Shown here: positions 1 through 7,533 of the stretch, piece after piece
How positions within the stretch are numbered: position 1 is the stretch's first letter
How the letters are laid out: each line of letters opens with the position of its first letter
Source: Flavobacteriales bacterium UBA972
Lineage (GTDB): Bacteria > Bacteroidota > Bacteroidia > Flavobacteriales > Schleiferiaceae
DNA length: 15,212 nucleotides
Assembly: GCA_002292855.1 (NCBI GenBank)
Contig: DBBY01000001.1
Location: forward strand, 3,715 to 18,926
Direction: 5' to 3'
The notes under the pieces: model-generated
Seen by the model: only the letters and a program-made list of their open reading frames with translations
Database searches by the model: none
Told to the model about the DNA's origin: nothing
Translations under genes and position numbers: made by a program

Positions 1-1601
1 TTGATGCGGCCCTTGAGGTGGAACCAAAGCAAGCCGGCAGCGGCCAAAACGAAGAGAAGGCTCCTCCAGGCCGAAGAGCGCATGAGGCTGGCGCGGTCTT
101 CTTCGAGCACCGAGAGGTCAAAGCCCTGCTCGGCCAACTTGGCGTCGTTCAGCCCCTCGAGCGAGAAGAGCCCAGGCCCGATCAAGGCTAAGATCAGGGC
201 GATTCCGCCTGAAATTCCGGCCGCCAATAGGAGTTTGCGCTGCTTTTGGTCCGCACTCATGCCGCCTGAAATCCACTGCTGCAGGCCTACAAATCCGAGG
301 TAGGGAATAGCCAAAAAGCTAATAATGAGCGCCATAGACGGAACCCTAAACTTATTGTAAAGGGGTACGTGGTCAAAAATCAATCGATTGATTATCTCAA
401 AGTTGCGGCCCCAGGCTAAAATCAGGCTTAGGGCTACTGCGGCAACTACCCAGTGCAGGGTTGCTCCGCGCAGGGTGACAAGCCCGAGTACAAAAAGAAA
501 TACGACCACCGCTCCGAGGTAGTATGCGCCGTTGACCATGCTTTGGTCGCCCCAATACAAGAAGGAACCGGCGTACTGGTTCACCGTTTCGTTCAAGCGA
601 GCGCCGCCCATGCCCTGCTGCTTAAAAATGCCTTCAAGGGTAGAGTAGGTCTCCGTGTCCTTGTAGTCCTGCTTCAAGCCTCCACCCATCATGTTGGGAA
701 TAAAGAGGTTAAGCGACTCCGTAATGCCGTAGGACCACGACATGGCGTAGTCAAAGTCCAAGCCCTCGGCCTTGGCTGCTGGGGCCACCGCGCTGTCTGC
801 GATCGGAGTGAGGTCAGAATGCCCGCCCCGCATGGTAGCCTTGGTATAGGCATAGGTGGACCATAGGTTGCCCACGTTGGGTCCAATACCCACGACCGCG
901 GCACCCAAAAGCAGGGCAGACCGAAGAATCCATTGCTTCACCGCTCCCTCGCGAGCAAGCTGAACCAAGTAGGCAACGGCAATGGCAAGCGCTGGTACCG
1001 CTGTGTAGTAGGTAATTTGAAAGTGGTTCGCGTGGATGTTTAGACCGGTCGCTAGGGCGGTAACGGCAAAGCCCGAAACCAGTTTGCCCCGGTAGACCAG
1101 TAAAATTCCCAAGATCACGGGGGCTATGTAGGCAGCAGTGTGGATTTTGGCATTGTGCCCCGCAGCGAGCGAAATAATAAAAAACCCACTGAAGCCAAAG
1201 GCCAGAGCACCCGCAGCGCTCAGCCAGGGACTAACTCCTTCGGACCGCAAAAGCGCAAAAAACCCAAGCATAAGCATGCCAATCAGGTATACTCCGCTAT
1301 GCTCCACCAAGGGCTTGCGTATGGCCGCGTCGATGGTACTCAGCACATTATTGGGGTAGAGCGTGGACATCTGAAAAGTTGGCATGCCGCTGAACATGGC
1401 ATTCGTCCAAAAGGGCTCTTCGCCCGTCTCTGCCCGATAGTCGACGATTTCTTTACCCTTGGCGAGGCCAAGTTTGATGTCGTCTTGCGGGATTTGCTTG
1501 CCCTGAAATACCACGGGGGCGAAGTAGGCAAAATTGATGGCGATCAAGGTGAGCACCGGAATTAGCCACGAGCGGCTGGCGTTGCGAAGGAGTTCGTTCA
1601 T
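1..1601 (-). CDS. YfhO-family multi-pass membrane protein, N-terminal part (runs off window)
   Basis: The minus strand is open from an ATG at 1601 to the window edge, giving 533 codons with no stop; the C-terminus lies outside. The protein starts MNELLRNASRSW and has a first membrane segment at about residues 12-32, followed by an exported-looking loop with IPQDD (37-41). At least ten further hydrophobic segments follow, rich in G, A, L and F. This layout matches the large YfhO-like proteins common in Bacteroidota (usually about 800 residues or more). They resemble GT-C-type glycosyltransferases, and in Firmicutes YfhO is linked to glycosylation of teichoic acids. The exact substrate in Bacteroidota is not established. 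The start is supported by a promoter-like box six bases upstream. The gene diverges from a flippase/glycosyltransferase pair, which fits a role in surface glycans, but that link is inference. Family call fairly sure, function unsure. Confidence 0.82.
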   Translation of the reverse strand, partial: MNELLRNASRSWLIPVLTLIAINFAYFAPVVFQGKQIPQDDIKLGLAKGKEIVDYRAETGEEPFWTNAMFSGMPTFQMSTLYPNNVLSTIDAAIRKPLVEHSGVYLIGMLMLGFFALLRSEGVSPWLSAAGALAFGFSGFFIISLAAGHNAKIHTAAYIAPVILGILLVYRGKLVSGFAVTALATGLNIHANHFQITYYTAVPALAIAVAYLVQLAREGAVKQWILRSALLLGAAVVGIGPNVGNLWSTYAYTKATMRGGHSDLTPIADSAVAPAAKAEGLDFDYAMSWSYGITESLNLFIPNMMGGGLKQDYKDTETYSTLEGIFKQQGMGGARLNETVNQYAGSFLYWGDQSMVNGAYYLGAVVVFLFVLGLVTLRGATLHWVVAAVALSLILAWGRNFEIINRLIFDHVPLYNKFRVPSMALIISFLAIPYLGFVGLQQWISGGMSADQKQRKLLLAAGISGGIALILALIGPGLFSLEGLNDAKLAEQGFDLSVLEEDRASLMRSSAWRSLLFVLAAAGLLWFHLKGRI

Positions 1602-1607
1602 AGTCCG

Positions 1608-1615
1608 CAAGTTTA
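1608..1615 (-). promoter_or_regulatory. Candidate -7 promoter box for the YfhO-like gene
   Basis: Read on the minus strand this is TAAACTTG, one mismatch from the Bacteroidota -7 consensus TAnnTTTG. It ends six bases before the ATG at 1601. No clear -33 TTG is seen at the usual distance. Position and resemblance are seen; promoter activity is inferred. Confidence 0.35.
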
Positions 1616-1655
1616 CGCCAAAAATCTTCGCGCTTTTTGGCCTTTGTGAATGCTG

Positions 1656-1663
1656 TAACTTAG
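1656..1663 (+). promoter_or_regulatory. Candidate -7 promoter box for the flippase gene
   Basis: TAACTTAG differs by one base from TAnnTTTG and ends seven bases before the ATG at 1671. A TTTG at 1636-1639 lies 16 bases upstream, slightly short for a -33 element. Together with the box at 1608-1615 it would make the 69-bp gap a divergent promoter region. Confidence 0.4.
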
Positions 1664-1670
1664 CCATCCG

Positions 1671-3092
1671 ATGGCGATTACCACCCAAGGACTACTTCGC
1701 ACTTCGGGCTCTGCGCTGGCATTCACCCTAGGCGGAATGCTCCCGCTCCTCTCGGCTTTTGTGCTGCTGCCCTACTACACCAAGCTGAGCACCGCCGATT
1801 TTGGACTTTTTGCCCTCTACACCGGCCTTTATGTGCTCATGCAAACCCTCATAAATTTTGGAATCGACTCCATTGTGGGGGTCAGCTATATAGAGAACCA
1901 CGACCAGCCTGCCAAACTGCGCCTAGTGATGTCGGGCTTGGCCGGTTTCGTTACCCAAACGGGACTATTTGCCCTTGTTTTGGCCGCCCTGCTGGTGGCC
2001 ATTGGCCCTCCGGAATTTCTGCTGCCCTGGAACGAGTTGGCGCTTGCCTCGGTGGCTTCTGCCTTATTCTTCGCCCTGTTCAAGACCTACAGCACCGTGC
2101 TGGTGAACCAGCAAAAGCCCGTGCCCTACCTCGGCTTGGCCCTGCTCAATTTTGCCCTGGTCTTGGGCGGAACCTGGTTTGCCTTTCAGGTCGACGGCTA
2201 CCAACTGCGCGCTCCTATTTGGGGCCGGACTCTTGGCCTCGGACTCAGCGCCCTGGTGGTTATGGCGCTCTGGCTGCGCAACTACGGCATTCGATGGGAT
2301 TCTGCGCAATCCAAAACATGGCTGCGTCTGCTCTACCCCATGGTCCTCTACAATTTGCTCGGCTGGGGTTTGCGCTTTGCCGACCGTTTTGTGCTTCAGG
2401 GCGCCCTCGGACCCGAAACGGTCGGGCTCTTTGACTTTGCCTTCAAGCTGGCCATGATCCTGGATTTTTTGCAGGTTGGCTTGTTCAACGCCGTCCTTCC
2501 GCGCATCTACCATGCTTTCAAGGAGCGCGGATTTCTTCAAGGCAGAGAAGTACTCAACCGCAACCTGCACAGCTTTACCGCCGTGGTAGTCTTGGCCATC
2601 CCCGTCATCTATGCAGGGGTAGTGGGTTTGCTCCCTGAACTTATGCCCCGCCCGGCCTACCAAGCCTCCTACGCTTGGGTTGGGCCCTTGCTTTGGACCC
2701 TCTCGCTGCGCGGTATGTTCAATGCCTACCTGGCGCCCCTGTTCTATTTTAAAGAGACCGCCCTCTTCCCCAAGTTTTATGCCTTGAGCATGGCGCTCTA
2801 CCTCCCCGTCCTCGCGCTTCTAGTGGCCTTCAAGGGAGCTGAGGGTGCGGTCTGGGCCTCTGCCGCGGTGGCCCTTCTGCAGGTTGGCTCAGTGCATTGG
2901 TTCACCCGTGGCCGTTACCCCATGAACTACAGCTGGGCTAAAATGCTTGGCCTCCCGCTTTGGGGTACCTTGACCTACTTTGCCTCGTTAGCCGTCCTTG
3001 AATCCGTTTGGCTTCAGTCCATGGCCATGCTGGCCCTCAATTCCTTGGCCGTTCTTGTGCTGTTTCGGCGCGAAATCCGTTCTCTGCGGTGA
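1671..3092 (+). CDS. Wzx-type polysaccharide flippase (MOP superfamily)
   Basis: This 473-residue integral membrane protein has about 12-14 hydrophobic segments spread evenly along its length and almost no soluble domain. The N-terminal region (roughly residues 10-70) reads through GGMLPLLSAFVLLPYYTKLS, then an FGLFALYTGLY-like segment. This is typical of polysaccharide biosynthesis proteins (Wzx/RfbX-like) of the MOP superfamily. Members move lipid-linked sugar units across the inner membrane for O-antigen or exopolysaccharide assembly. The length suits the family. The ATG at 1671 is chosen because the promoter-like box at 1656-1663 lies just upstream and the first membrane segment begins soon after. 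The stop codon overlaps the start of the next gene, a glycosyltransferase, so the two are very probably co-transcribed and translationally coupled. The sugar substrate cannot be read from sequence. Confidence 0.88.
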   Translation: MAITTQGLLRTSGSALAFTLGGMLPLLSAFVLLPYYTKLSTADFGLFALYTGLYVLMQTLINFGIDSIVGVSYIENHDQPAKLRLVMSGLAGFVTQTGLFALVLAALLVAIGPPEFLLPWNELALASVASALFFALFKTYSTVLVNQQKPVPYLGLALLNFALVLGGTWFAFQVDGYQLRAPIWGRTLGLGLSALVVMALWLRNYGIRWDSAQSKTWLRLLYPMVLYNLLGWGLRFADRFVLQGALGPETVGLFDFAFKLAMILDFLQVGLFNAVLPRIYHAFKERGFLQGREVLNRNLHSFTAVVVLAIPVIYAGVVGLLPELMPRPAYQASYAWVGPLLWTLSLRGMFNAYLAPLFYFKETALFPKFYALSMALYLPVLALLVAFKGAEGAVWASAAVALLQVGSVHWFTRGRYPMNYSWAKMLGLPLWGTLTYFASLAVLESVWLQSMAMLALNSLAVLVLFRREIRSLR

Positions 3093-4216
3093 AAATTCTT
3101 TGGGTCACCAACTGGTATCCCTCTGCCGAGGCACCGTTTCGATCGCCCTTCATTAGGGCCCAGTGGCTTGCGGCGCGCAGCGCAGGCGTCGACGCGGACC
3201 TTCTTCACATCGACATTCTTCGGGGCCCCATAGTGCCCAAAATTGGGTGGAGTAGGGGACCCCACGGAGAGTACATTCTCCGGCTTGAATGGCGGTGGTG
3301 GAAGTTTATCTACCACAATCCTTGGGTAACGGCCTGGTACCTTTCTAAAACGTATGCGGGTCCCAAGCCCGATGTTGTTCACGGTCAGGTGCTGCTGCCG
3401 GCAGGGCTCAATGCGGCCTACCTCGCAAAGCACTGGAATCGAGTCTTGGTGCATACCGAGCACTGGAACCTTGCTCCCGACCGCCTCCGATCGGGGTTTT
3501 GGGGATTTTTTGGCCGAAGGGCCATGGGCATGGCCCAACTCGTATTGCCGGTATCGGAGCATTTGGCCCGGGACCTCTCCAGTGTATTGCCCGGCACTCC
3601 CATGAAGGTGGTTCCCAACGTTATGGACTGGAGCAGGTTTCACTACCGAGCCACGCCAACCCCGCCTCGCGCCTCGAAGTTTAGGGTGCTTAGCGTGGCG
3701 CATTTGATTCCGCTCAACAAGCACATTAAAATCACGGAGTGGACCCTTGAGGCTCTGGGCATCCTTCAGAAGCGCCATCCTGAGGTTGCGTGGCAGTACG
3801 TTCACGTCGGGGGCGGACCCCGACAGCGCGAGCTCGAAGACTTGGCTCGAGGTATCGGGCTATCCGCCCAGTGGCTGGGCAATCAGGAGCCGGGAGCATG
3901 GTCTGAGGTAGAGGCCGACGTTCTGGTGCATCCCACCCTGGACGAGACCTTTGGCATGGTGGTCTACGAGGCCCTTCACCGAGGACTCCCTGTGCTGGCA
4001 AGCGATATTCCCGCATTTAGCTCTTGGCTGCGGCCGCCCTTCGGTCTCCTCGTGGCCGAAGGGCCCGAAGCCTTTGCCGATGCCCTGGAGCAGTTTTGGA
4101 TGAATCCTTTTGCGGTACCCGAAGACGGCTTTGATTTCAAGCGCTTTGAGGCCCAAGAGGTCGGCAAGCAGCTCCAAAAAATTTATGCGGACCTCGTGCC
4201 GCAAAACGGGTTTTAG
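3089..4216 (+). CDS. GT4-family glycosyltransferase
   Basis: I take the GTG at 3089 as the start, giving 375 residues that begin MKILWVTNWYPS, a typical first beta strand of a GT-B fold enzyme. An in-frame ATG at 3008 lies inside the flippase gene and would add 27 residues of poor character. The C-terminal half carries the nucleotide-sugar donor domain: VLSVAHLIPLNKH, HVGGGP near residue 239, and the E-x7-E motif ETFGMVVYE with glutamates at 286 and 294. It is expected to transfer a sugar from an activated donor to a lipid-linked or surface glycan on the cytoplasmic side of the membrane. Its start overlaps the flippase stop in a GTGA junction (3089-3092), implying coupled translation. Donor and acceptor are unknown. 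Confidence 0.9.
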   Translation: MKILWVTNWYPSAEAPFRSPFIRAQWLAARSAGVDADLLHIDILRGPIVPKIGWSRGPHGEYILRLEWRWWKFIYHNPWVTAWYLSKTYAGPKPDVVHGQVLLPAGLNAAYLAKHWNRVLVHTEHWNLAPDRLRSGFWGFFGRRAMGMAQLVLPVSEHLARDLSSVLPGTPMKVVPNVMDWSRFHYRATPTPPRASKFRVLSVAHLIPLNKHIKITEWTLEALGILQKRHPEVAWQYVHVGGGPRQRELEDLARGIGLSAQWLGNQEPGAWSEVEADVLVHPTLDETFGMVVYEALHRGLPVLASDIPAFSSWLRPPFGLLVAEGPEAFADALEQFWMNPFAVPEDGFDFKRFEAQEVGKQLQKIYADLVPQNGF

Positions 4217-4219
4217 GCC

Positions 4220-5125
4220 TTAAGCCTGATCCTGATTCTGTCTTTTGGCCTCTGCCATGGATGCGTTTAGTTCAAAGCCAATGATGAGTCCCACGGCGTT
4301 GACAAAAATCCAAAGCTGAATGATCATTAGGGTTCCGATGGAGCCGTAGAGTTGGTTGTAGCGGCCAAAGTCCGTAACATAAATGCCAAAGAGGTAGGAG
4401 GTTAGCCAAACCAAAAAGGTGGCAAGAAGGGCGCCGGGCGACAAAAAGCGCCAGGGTGCGCGGCGCACGGGACCAAAGTAGAATAGAAACGAAACCGACA
4501 GCAGCACCAGGACCAGAATCACCAGCCAGCGGCTTGCTGCGGTGATCCATTCGCCGGCCTCTCCGGGAATCAGGGTGCCAAGGTAGAGGTCGGTAAGCGC
4601 CATCCCTGCGATTCCAGAGATCAGTAGGATGGCAAGCACCAGGGTGAGGACCAGGGCTGCAAGGTACTGGGACCAGAATCCGCGCGTGCGAAGCCCGTGC
4701 ACGGTTTGGCCGAAGTTATCGATGATGGAGAGGGTACCGTTGGTTGCAAAAACCAAGGCGCCCACTATGGTCAAGCCAAGCAGTTCGCCACGTTTGACGG
4801 TCAAAATGTCGGTAATCGTGCTTTGGGCTGCCTCAAAACTGTTGGGCGGCAAGACGTCCTCGAGCAGCCTAAAGAGTTCGTACTGAAACCCCTTCACCGG
4901 AATAAAGGGTATGAGGGTAAAAAGAAAAATTACCCCAGGAAAAAGGGCCAGAAAAAAACTAAAACTGATGCTGGCGGCTCGGTTGGAGACCGAACCCTGA
5001 CTCAAACCCTTCCAAAAGAACTTGGCAATATCGTAGACGCTCAGGCCGTCCAAGAGGGGGGGCTTGAGGTTTTGCGCCGAGCGGCGAAGCAGGAATAGGA
5101 TTTTACGAAGGGTTGCCATCATCAT
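4220..5125 (-). CDS. YihY/BrkB-family inner membrane protein
   Basis: This 301-residue protein has a short basic N-terminus and about six membrane segments (roughly residues 52-75, 112-135, 152-178, 197-217, 228-250 and 262-287). Hallmarks of the YihY/virulence factor BrkB family (UPF0761) are visible. RAASISFSFFLALFPG lies near 49-64, and the C-terminal signature, a YGSIGTLMIIQLW stretch followed by GFELNA, spans about 260-288. The family was once thought to be ribonuclease BN; that assignment was withdrawn and the true role is unknown. Three consecutive ATG codons (5125, 5122, 5119) make the exact start uncertain by two residues. The gene follows nadC after nine bases, so the two are likely one transcript. 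Its stop is three bases from the stop of the convergent glycosyltransferase. Confidence 0.9.
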   Translation of the reverse strand: MMMATLRKILFLLRRSAQNLKPPLLDGLSVYDIAKFFWKGLSQGSVSNRAASISFSFFLALFPGVIFLFTLIPFIPVKGFQYELFRLLEDVLPPNSFEAAQSTITDILTVKRGELLGLTIVGALVFATNGTLSIIDNFGQTVHGLRTRGFWSQYLAALVLTLVLAILLISGIAGMALTDLYLGTLIPGEAGEWITAASRWLVILVLVLLSVSFLFYFGPVRRAPWRFLSPGALLATFLVWLTSYLFGIYVTDFGRYNQLYGSIGTLMIIQLWIFVNAVGLIIGFELNASMAEAKRQNQDQA

Positions 5126-5134
5126 GGGGACCGG

Positions 5135-6019
5135 CTAATCCTGCCGAATGGTCTTAAAGTTGAGGTCCACCGACGGTGCGGAGTGGGTTAGGGCTCCGAC
5201 CGAAATGAAGCCTACGCCTGTTTCGGCATAGGTGCGCAGCGTGCCGAGGGTTATGCCCCCGCTGGCCTCGGTTTCCTTGCGGCCCGCAATGAGCTGCACG
5301 GCGCTGCGGCAGTCTTCGGGGCTGAAGTTGTCGAGCATAATGCGGTTCACGCTCGGCAAACCAAGAGCCTCCTTGACGTCGGCGAGGCTGCGGCACTCCA
5401 CTTCGATGGCGAGGTGAAGCGCTTTGGCGGCGAGGTAGCGCTCACAGCGCTCCACGGCCGCGGTAATGCCGCCTGCCAAGTCGATGTGGTTGTCTTTGAG
5501 CATGATCATGTCGTGCAGGCCAATCCTATGGTTGCTTGCGCCGCCAGCCTGCACCGCCCATTTCTCTAGCATGCGCCAGCCCGGAGTGGTTTTGCGCGTG
5601 TCGAGCAATTGGCAGGGAAGGTCCACAATAAGGGAGGCGTAGCGATGGCTTTGCGTGGCCACGGCACTGAGTCGCTGCACGTAGTTCAGAAGAGTCCGTT
5701 CTGCGCCCAGCAAATCGGGCAGGGAACCACGCACTTCGGCGGCTACCTCGCCCGGCTCCATGCGCTTGCCGTCCTTCACCATCCAGGTTGCCTGAAGGCC
5801 GGGATTCACCGCCTTGAGCACGAATTCTGCCACGTCGCGGCCGGCAAAAATGAGGTCTTCTTTGGCCATGAGTTTGCCAAGTCCCTGAGCTTCAGGGTCA
5901 AGGCACGCTGCCGAGGAGTGGTCGCCAGCACTGGGGCCCTGACCTAGGTCTTCGGCTAAACTGCGAGCAATGTGGGCTTGCAGTTGTTCGGTGCGGAGGT
6001 ATTGGCTCAGGGGTTTCAT
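5135..6019 (-). CDS. nadC: Nicotinate-nucleotide pyrophosphorylase (carboxylating), quinolinate phosphoribosyltransferase
   Basis: NadC converts quinolinate and PRPP to nicotinate mononucleotide, CO2 and pyrophosphate in de novo NAD synthesis, in the cytoplasm. The 294 residues match the usual length of about 280-300. Clear family motifs are GDHS (32-35), ERTLLNYVQRLS (107-118), TRKT (141-144) with the following TPG, a GASNHRIGLHD stretch (160-170), and KDNH (175-178), followed by an EVE substrate-binding strand. The C-terminal glycine-rich SGGITLGTLRTYAETGV segment closes the phosphate-binding barrel. No upstream alternative start is needed. A promoter-like box lies 41 bases upstream on the same strand. 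The YihY-like gene follows nine bases downstream, with no obvious functional link. No quinolinate synthase or aspartate oxidase gene is in the window. Confidence 0.96.
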   Translation of the reverse strand: MKPLSQYLRTEQLQAHIARSLAEDLGQGPSAGDHSSAACLDPEAQGLGKLMAKEDLIFAGRDVAEFVLKAVNPGLQATWMVKDGKRMEPGEVAAEVRGSLPDLLGAERTLLNYVQRLSAVATQSHRYASLIVDLPCQLLDTRKTTPGWRMLEKWAVQAGGASNHRIGLHDMIMLKDNHIDLAGGITAAVERCERYLAAKALHLAIEVECRSLADVKEALGLPSVNRIMLDNFSPEDCRSAVQLIAGRKETEASGGITLGTLRTYAETGVGFISVGALTHSAPSVDLNFKTIRQD

Positions 6020-6060
6020 CTTTGCAGGGCAATCGCGCCATTCTGGGGCGGATTATAACC

Positions 6061-6068
6061 CAAACTTA
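6061..6068 (-). promoter_or_regulatory. Candidate -7 promoter box for nadC
   Basis: On the minus strand this reads TAAGTTTG, a full match to TAnnTTTG. It leaves 41 bases to the nadC ATG at 6019, room for a normal untranslated leader. No equally good box is seen for rlmH on the opposite strand of the same 57-bp gap. Confidence 0.45.
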
Positions 6069-6076
6069 CGCCAGCC

Positions 6077-6505
6077 GTGGAAATCATTCTTTTGGTTGTG
6101 GGCCCCACCCACGTTGACTACGCCCAAAAAGGTTTGGCGGACTTTTCAAAAAGACTGTCGCACTACACCAAGTTCAGGACCGAATCCGTGCGGGATCGAG
6201 CCGCGCAGCAAGCTTTTTTGAAGCCCGGCGACCTCTTAATCCTTTTGGACGAGCGGGGCAAGCACCTAAAATCCATTGAGTTTGCCGCCCAGCTTCAAAA
6301 GTGGATGAATTCTGGCCCCAAGAGATTGGTTTTTGCCGTGGGCGACGCCTTTGGCTTCGATTCGGATTTTCGAAGCATGGCGCACTACGAATTGGCTCTT
6401 AGTATGATGACTTTTCCGCACGATTTGGTGCGCTTGCTCTTTGCCGAGCAGCTCTACCGCGCCTTTGCGATTTTGCGCAACGAACCCTACCACCACGAGG
6501 GTTGA
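6077..6505 (+). CDS. rlmH: 23S rRNA (pseudouridine1915-N3)-methyltransferase RlmH, short variant
   Basis: RlmH is a small SPOUT-class enzyme that uses SAM to methylate pseudouridine 1915 in helix 69 of 23S rRNA on the assembled ribosome. The GTG at 6077 is the only possible start, since an in-frame stop lies at 6056, and MEIILLVVG aligns with the N-terminus of known RlmH proteins. Family features are LILLDERGK (54-62), MNSG (77-80), MTFPH near 111-115, LFAEQLYRAF (121-130) and the terminal NEPYHH. Two things are unusual. At 142 residues it is about 15 shorter than typical members (about 155-159), the missing part lying between residues 36 and 51. And the glycine pair of the SAM-site IGGxxG motif reads VGDAFG here, with Asp90 in place of the second glycine. 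Identity is confident from overall similarity. Confidence 0.93.
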   Translation: MEIILLVVGPTHVDYAQKGLADFSKRLSHYTKFRTESVRDRAAQQAFLKPGDLLILLDERGKHLKSIEFAAQLQKWMNSGPKRLVFAVGDAFGFDSDFRSMAHYELALSMMTFPHDLVRLLFAEQLYRAFAILRNEPYHHEG

Positions 6506-6510
6506 GTTCG

Positions 6511-6518
6511 TAGGTTTG
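6511..6518 (+). promoter_or_regulatory. Candidate -7 promoter box for holA
   Basis: TAGGTTTG is a full match to TAnnTTTG, placed in the 20-bp gap after rlmH and ending seven bases before the holA ATG. No TTG is seen at a normal -33 distance. If active, transcription would begin at or next to the start codon. Confidence 0.4.
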
Positions 6519-6525
6519 CCCTCGC

Positions 6526-7533
6526 ATGCAGTCGGTCGTCAACAAACTAATTCAGTCCTGGAAGAGCGGTCAATTCGCCCCGGTCTATGTCTTTGCCGGC
6601 GAGGAGCCCTACTTCGTCAATGCGGCTACCGAGGCCCTTTTGGAGCTGGCTCTGCCCGAAGCGGACCGTGTGTTCAATCAAAGCCTGCTCTACGGTCGCG
6701 ATGCCGACGCGCGGACGGTGATGTCTGAGGCCAAGCGCTTCCCTATGATGGCGGAGCGAACCGTGGTAGTGGTCCGCGAAGCCCAAGAAATGCGCAGCCT
6801 CGAGGATTTGGCGGTCTACGTCAAAAGTCCGCAGCCGCAAACCGTACTCGTACTAAGCCTTAGCGGCAAGGCCCTCGACAAGCGCAAGGCCCTGTACAAG
6901 TCCCTCAAGCCGGGCGAGAGCTACCTGCAGTTTGACCGAACCCCGGAGTACCAAATTTCGGGAGTGGTGGCCGAACTCGCTCGCCAGCGGGGCCTAAAAA
7001 TTAGCGAGAAGGCCGCCTCAGTGCTGGTAGAGAGCATGGGGCTTGACCTCTCATCCATCGATCAGGAACTCGATAAGTACTCGGTGGTGCTTGGCGACGG
7101 CGGCGAGGTCACGGCGGCTACCGTTGAGAAGTACACGGGTGCCAGTCGGGAGTACAACCAGTTTGAGCTTCTGCGCGCACTGGTTGCTCAAGATGGAGAC
7201 CGCAGCTACCGCATTGCGCGAAGTATGATGCAGCACAGCCGCTCCAGTCCCCTTATACTGGTCATTGCCACCCTGTACGGAACCTTCTTTAAGGCCCTGG
7301 TCTACCAAAGAATGGGCGACCAAGCGAATCCCCGAACGGCCGCAGCCCAGCTTGGCGTATCCGAATACGCACTGCGCGACATTGCAAAGTCCGCGCAAAA
7401 TTATTCCAGCGCCCGTCTGTCGCGAATCGTTGGTTATCTTCGCGACGCTGACCGCCAGGCTAAGGGTATGGGGTCGCCGAACTTACGTGATTCCGACATA
7501 CTCAATGAACTCCTGTTCAAAATTCTGTTTTAA
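6526..7533 (+). CDS. holA: DNA polymerase III delta subunit
   Basis: HolA is the clamp-loader subunit that opens the beta sliding clamp during DNA replication. The 335-residue length fits. Visible family features are FAGEEPYFV near residues 23-31, LYGRDADA near 55-62, the strand VVVVREAQEM (about 80-89), VLVLSLSGKALDKRK (roughly 106-120), and the helical stretch around SMGLDLSSIDQELDKYS. The C-terminal collar domain ends in LNELLFKILF, a usual Bacteroidota HolA ending. As in other delta subunits there is no working Walker A ATP site. The last 29 bases are also the beginning of the downstream TonB-dependent receptor gene, in another frame. The gene follows rlmH by 20 bp, so it may be read from that transcript, from the box at 6511-6518, or both. 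Confidence 0.95.
   Translation: MQSVVNKLIQSWKSGQFAPVYVFAGEEPYFVNAATEALLELALPEADRVFNQSLLYGRDADARTVMSEAKRFPMMAERTVVVVREAQEMRSLEDLAVYVKSPQPQTVLVLSLSGKALDKRKALYKSLKPGESYLQFDRTPEYQISGVVAELARQRGLKISEKAASVLVESMGLDLSSIDQELDKYSVVLGDGGEVTAATVEKYTGASREYNQFELLRALVAQDGDRSYRIARSMMQHSRSSPLILVIATLYGTFFKALVYQRMGDQANPRTAAAQLGVSEYALRDIAKSAQNYSSARLSRIVGYLRDADRQAKGMGSPNLRDSDILNELLFKILF

Noticed and set aside
3008..3088. Upstream ATG start for the glycosyltransferase
   Set aside because: It adds 27 residues encoded inside the flippase gene. The GTG at 3089 gives a canonical GT-B N-terminus and a four-base overlap.
2064..3805. Long open frames on the minus strand opposite the flippase and glycosyltransferase (2064-2663, 3014-3805)
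   Set aside because: They lie entirely opposite well-recognised genes, show no family motifs and have the biased composition expected from reading GC-rich codons backwards.
7265..7504. Upstream start giving an 861-residue receptor
   Set aside because: The extra 80 residues overlap holA, are rich in P, R and T, and would bury the signal peptide. The ATG at 7505 starts a proper one.
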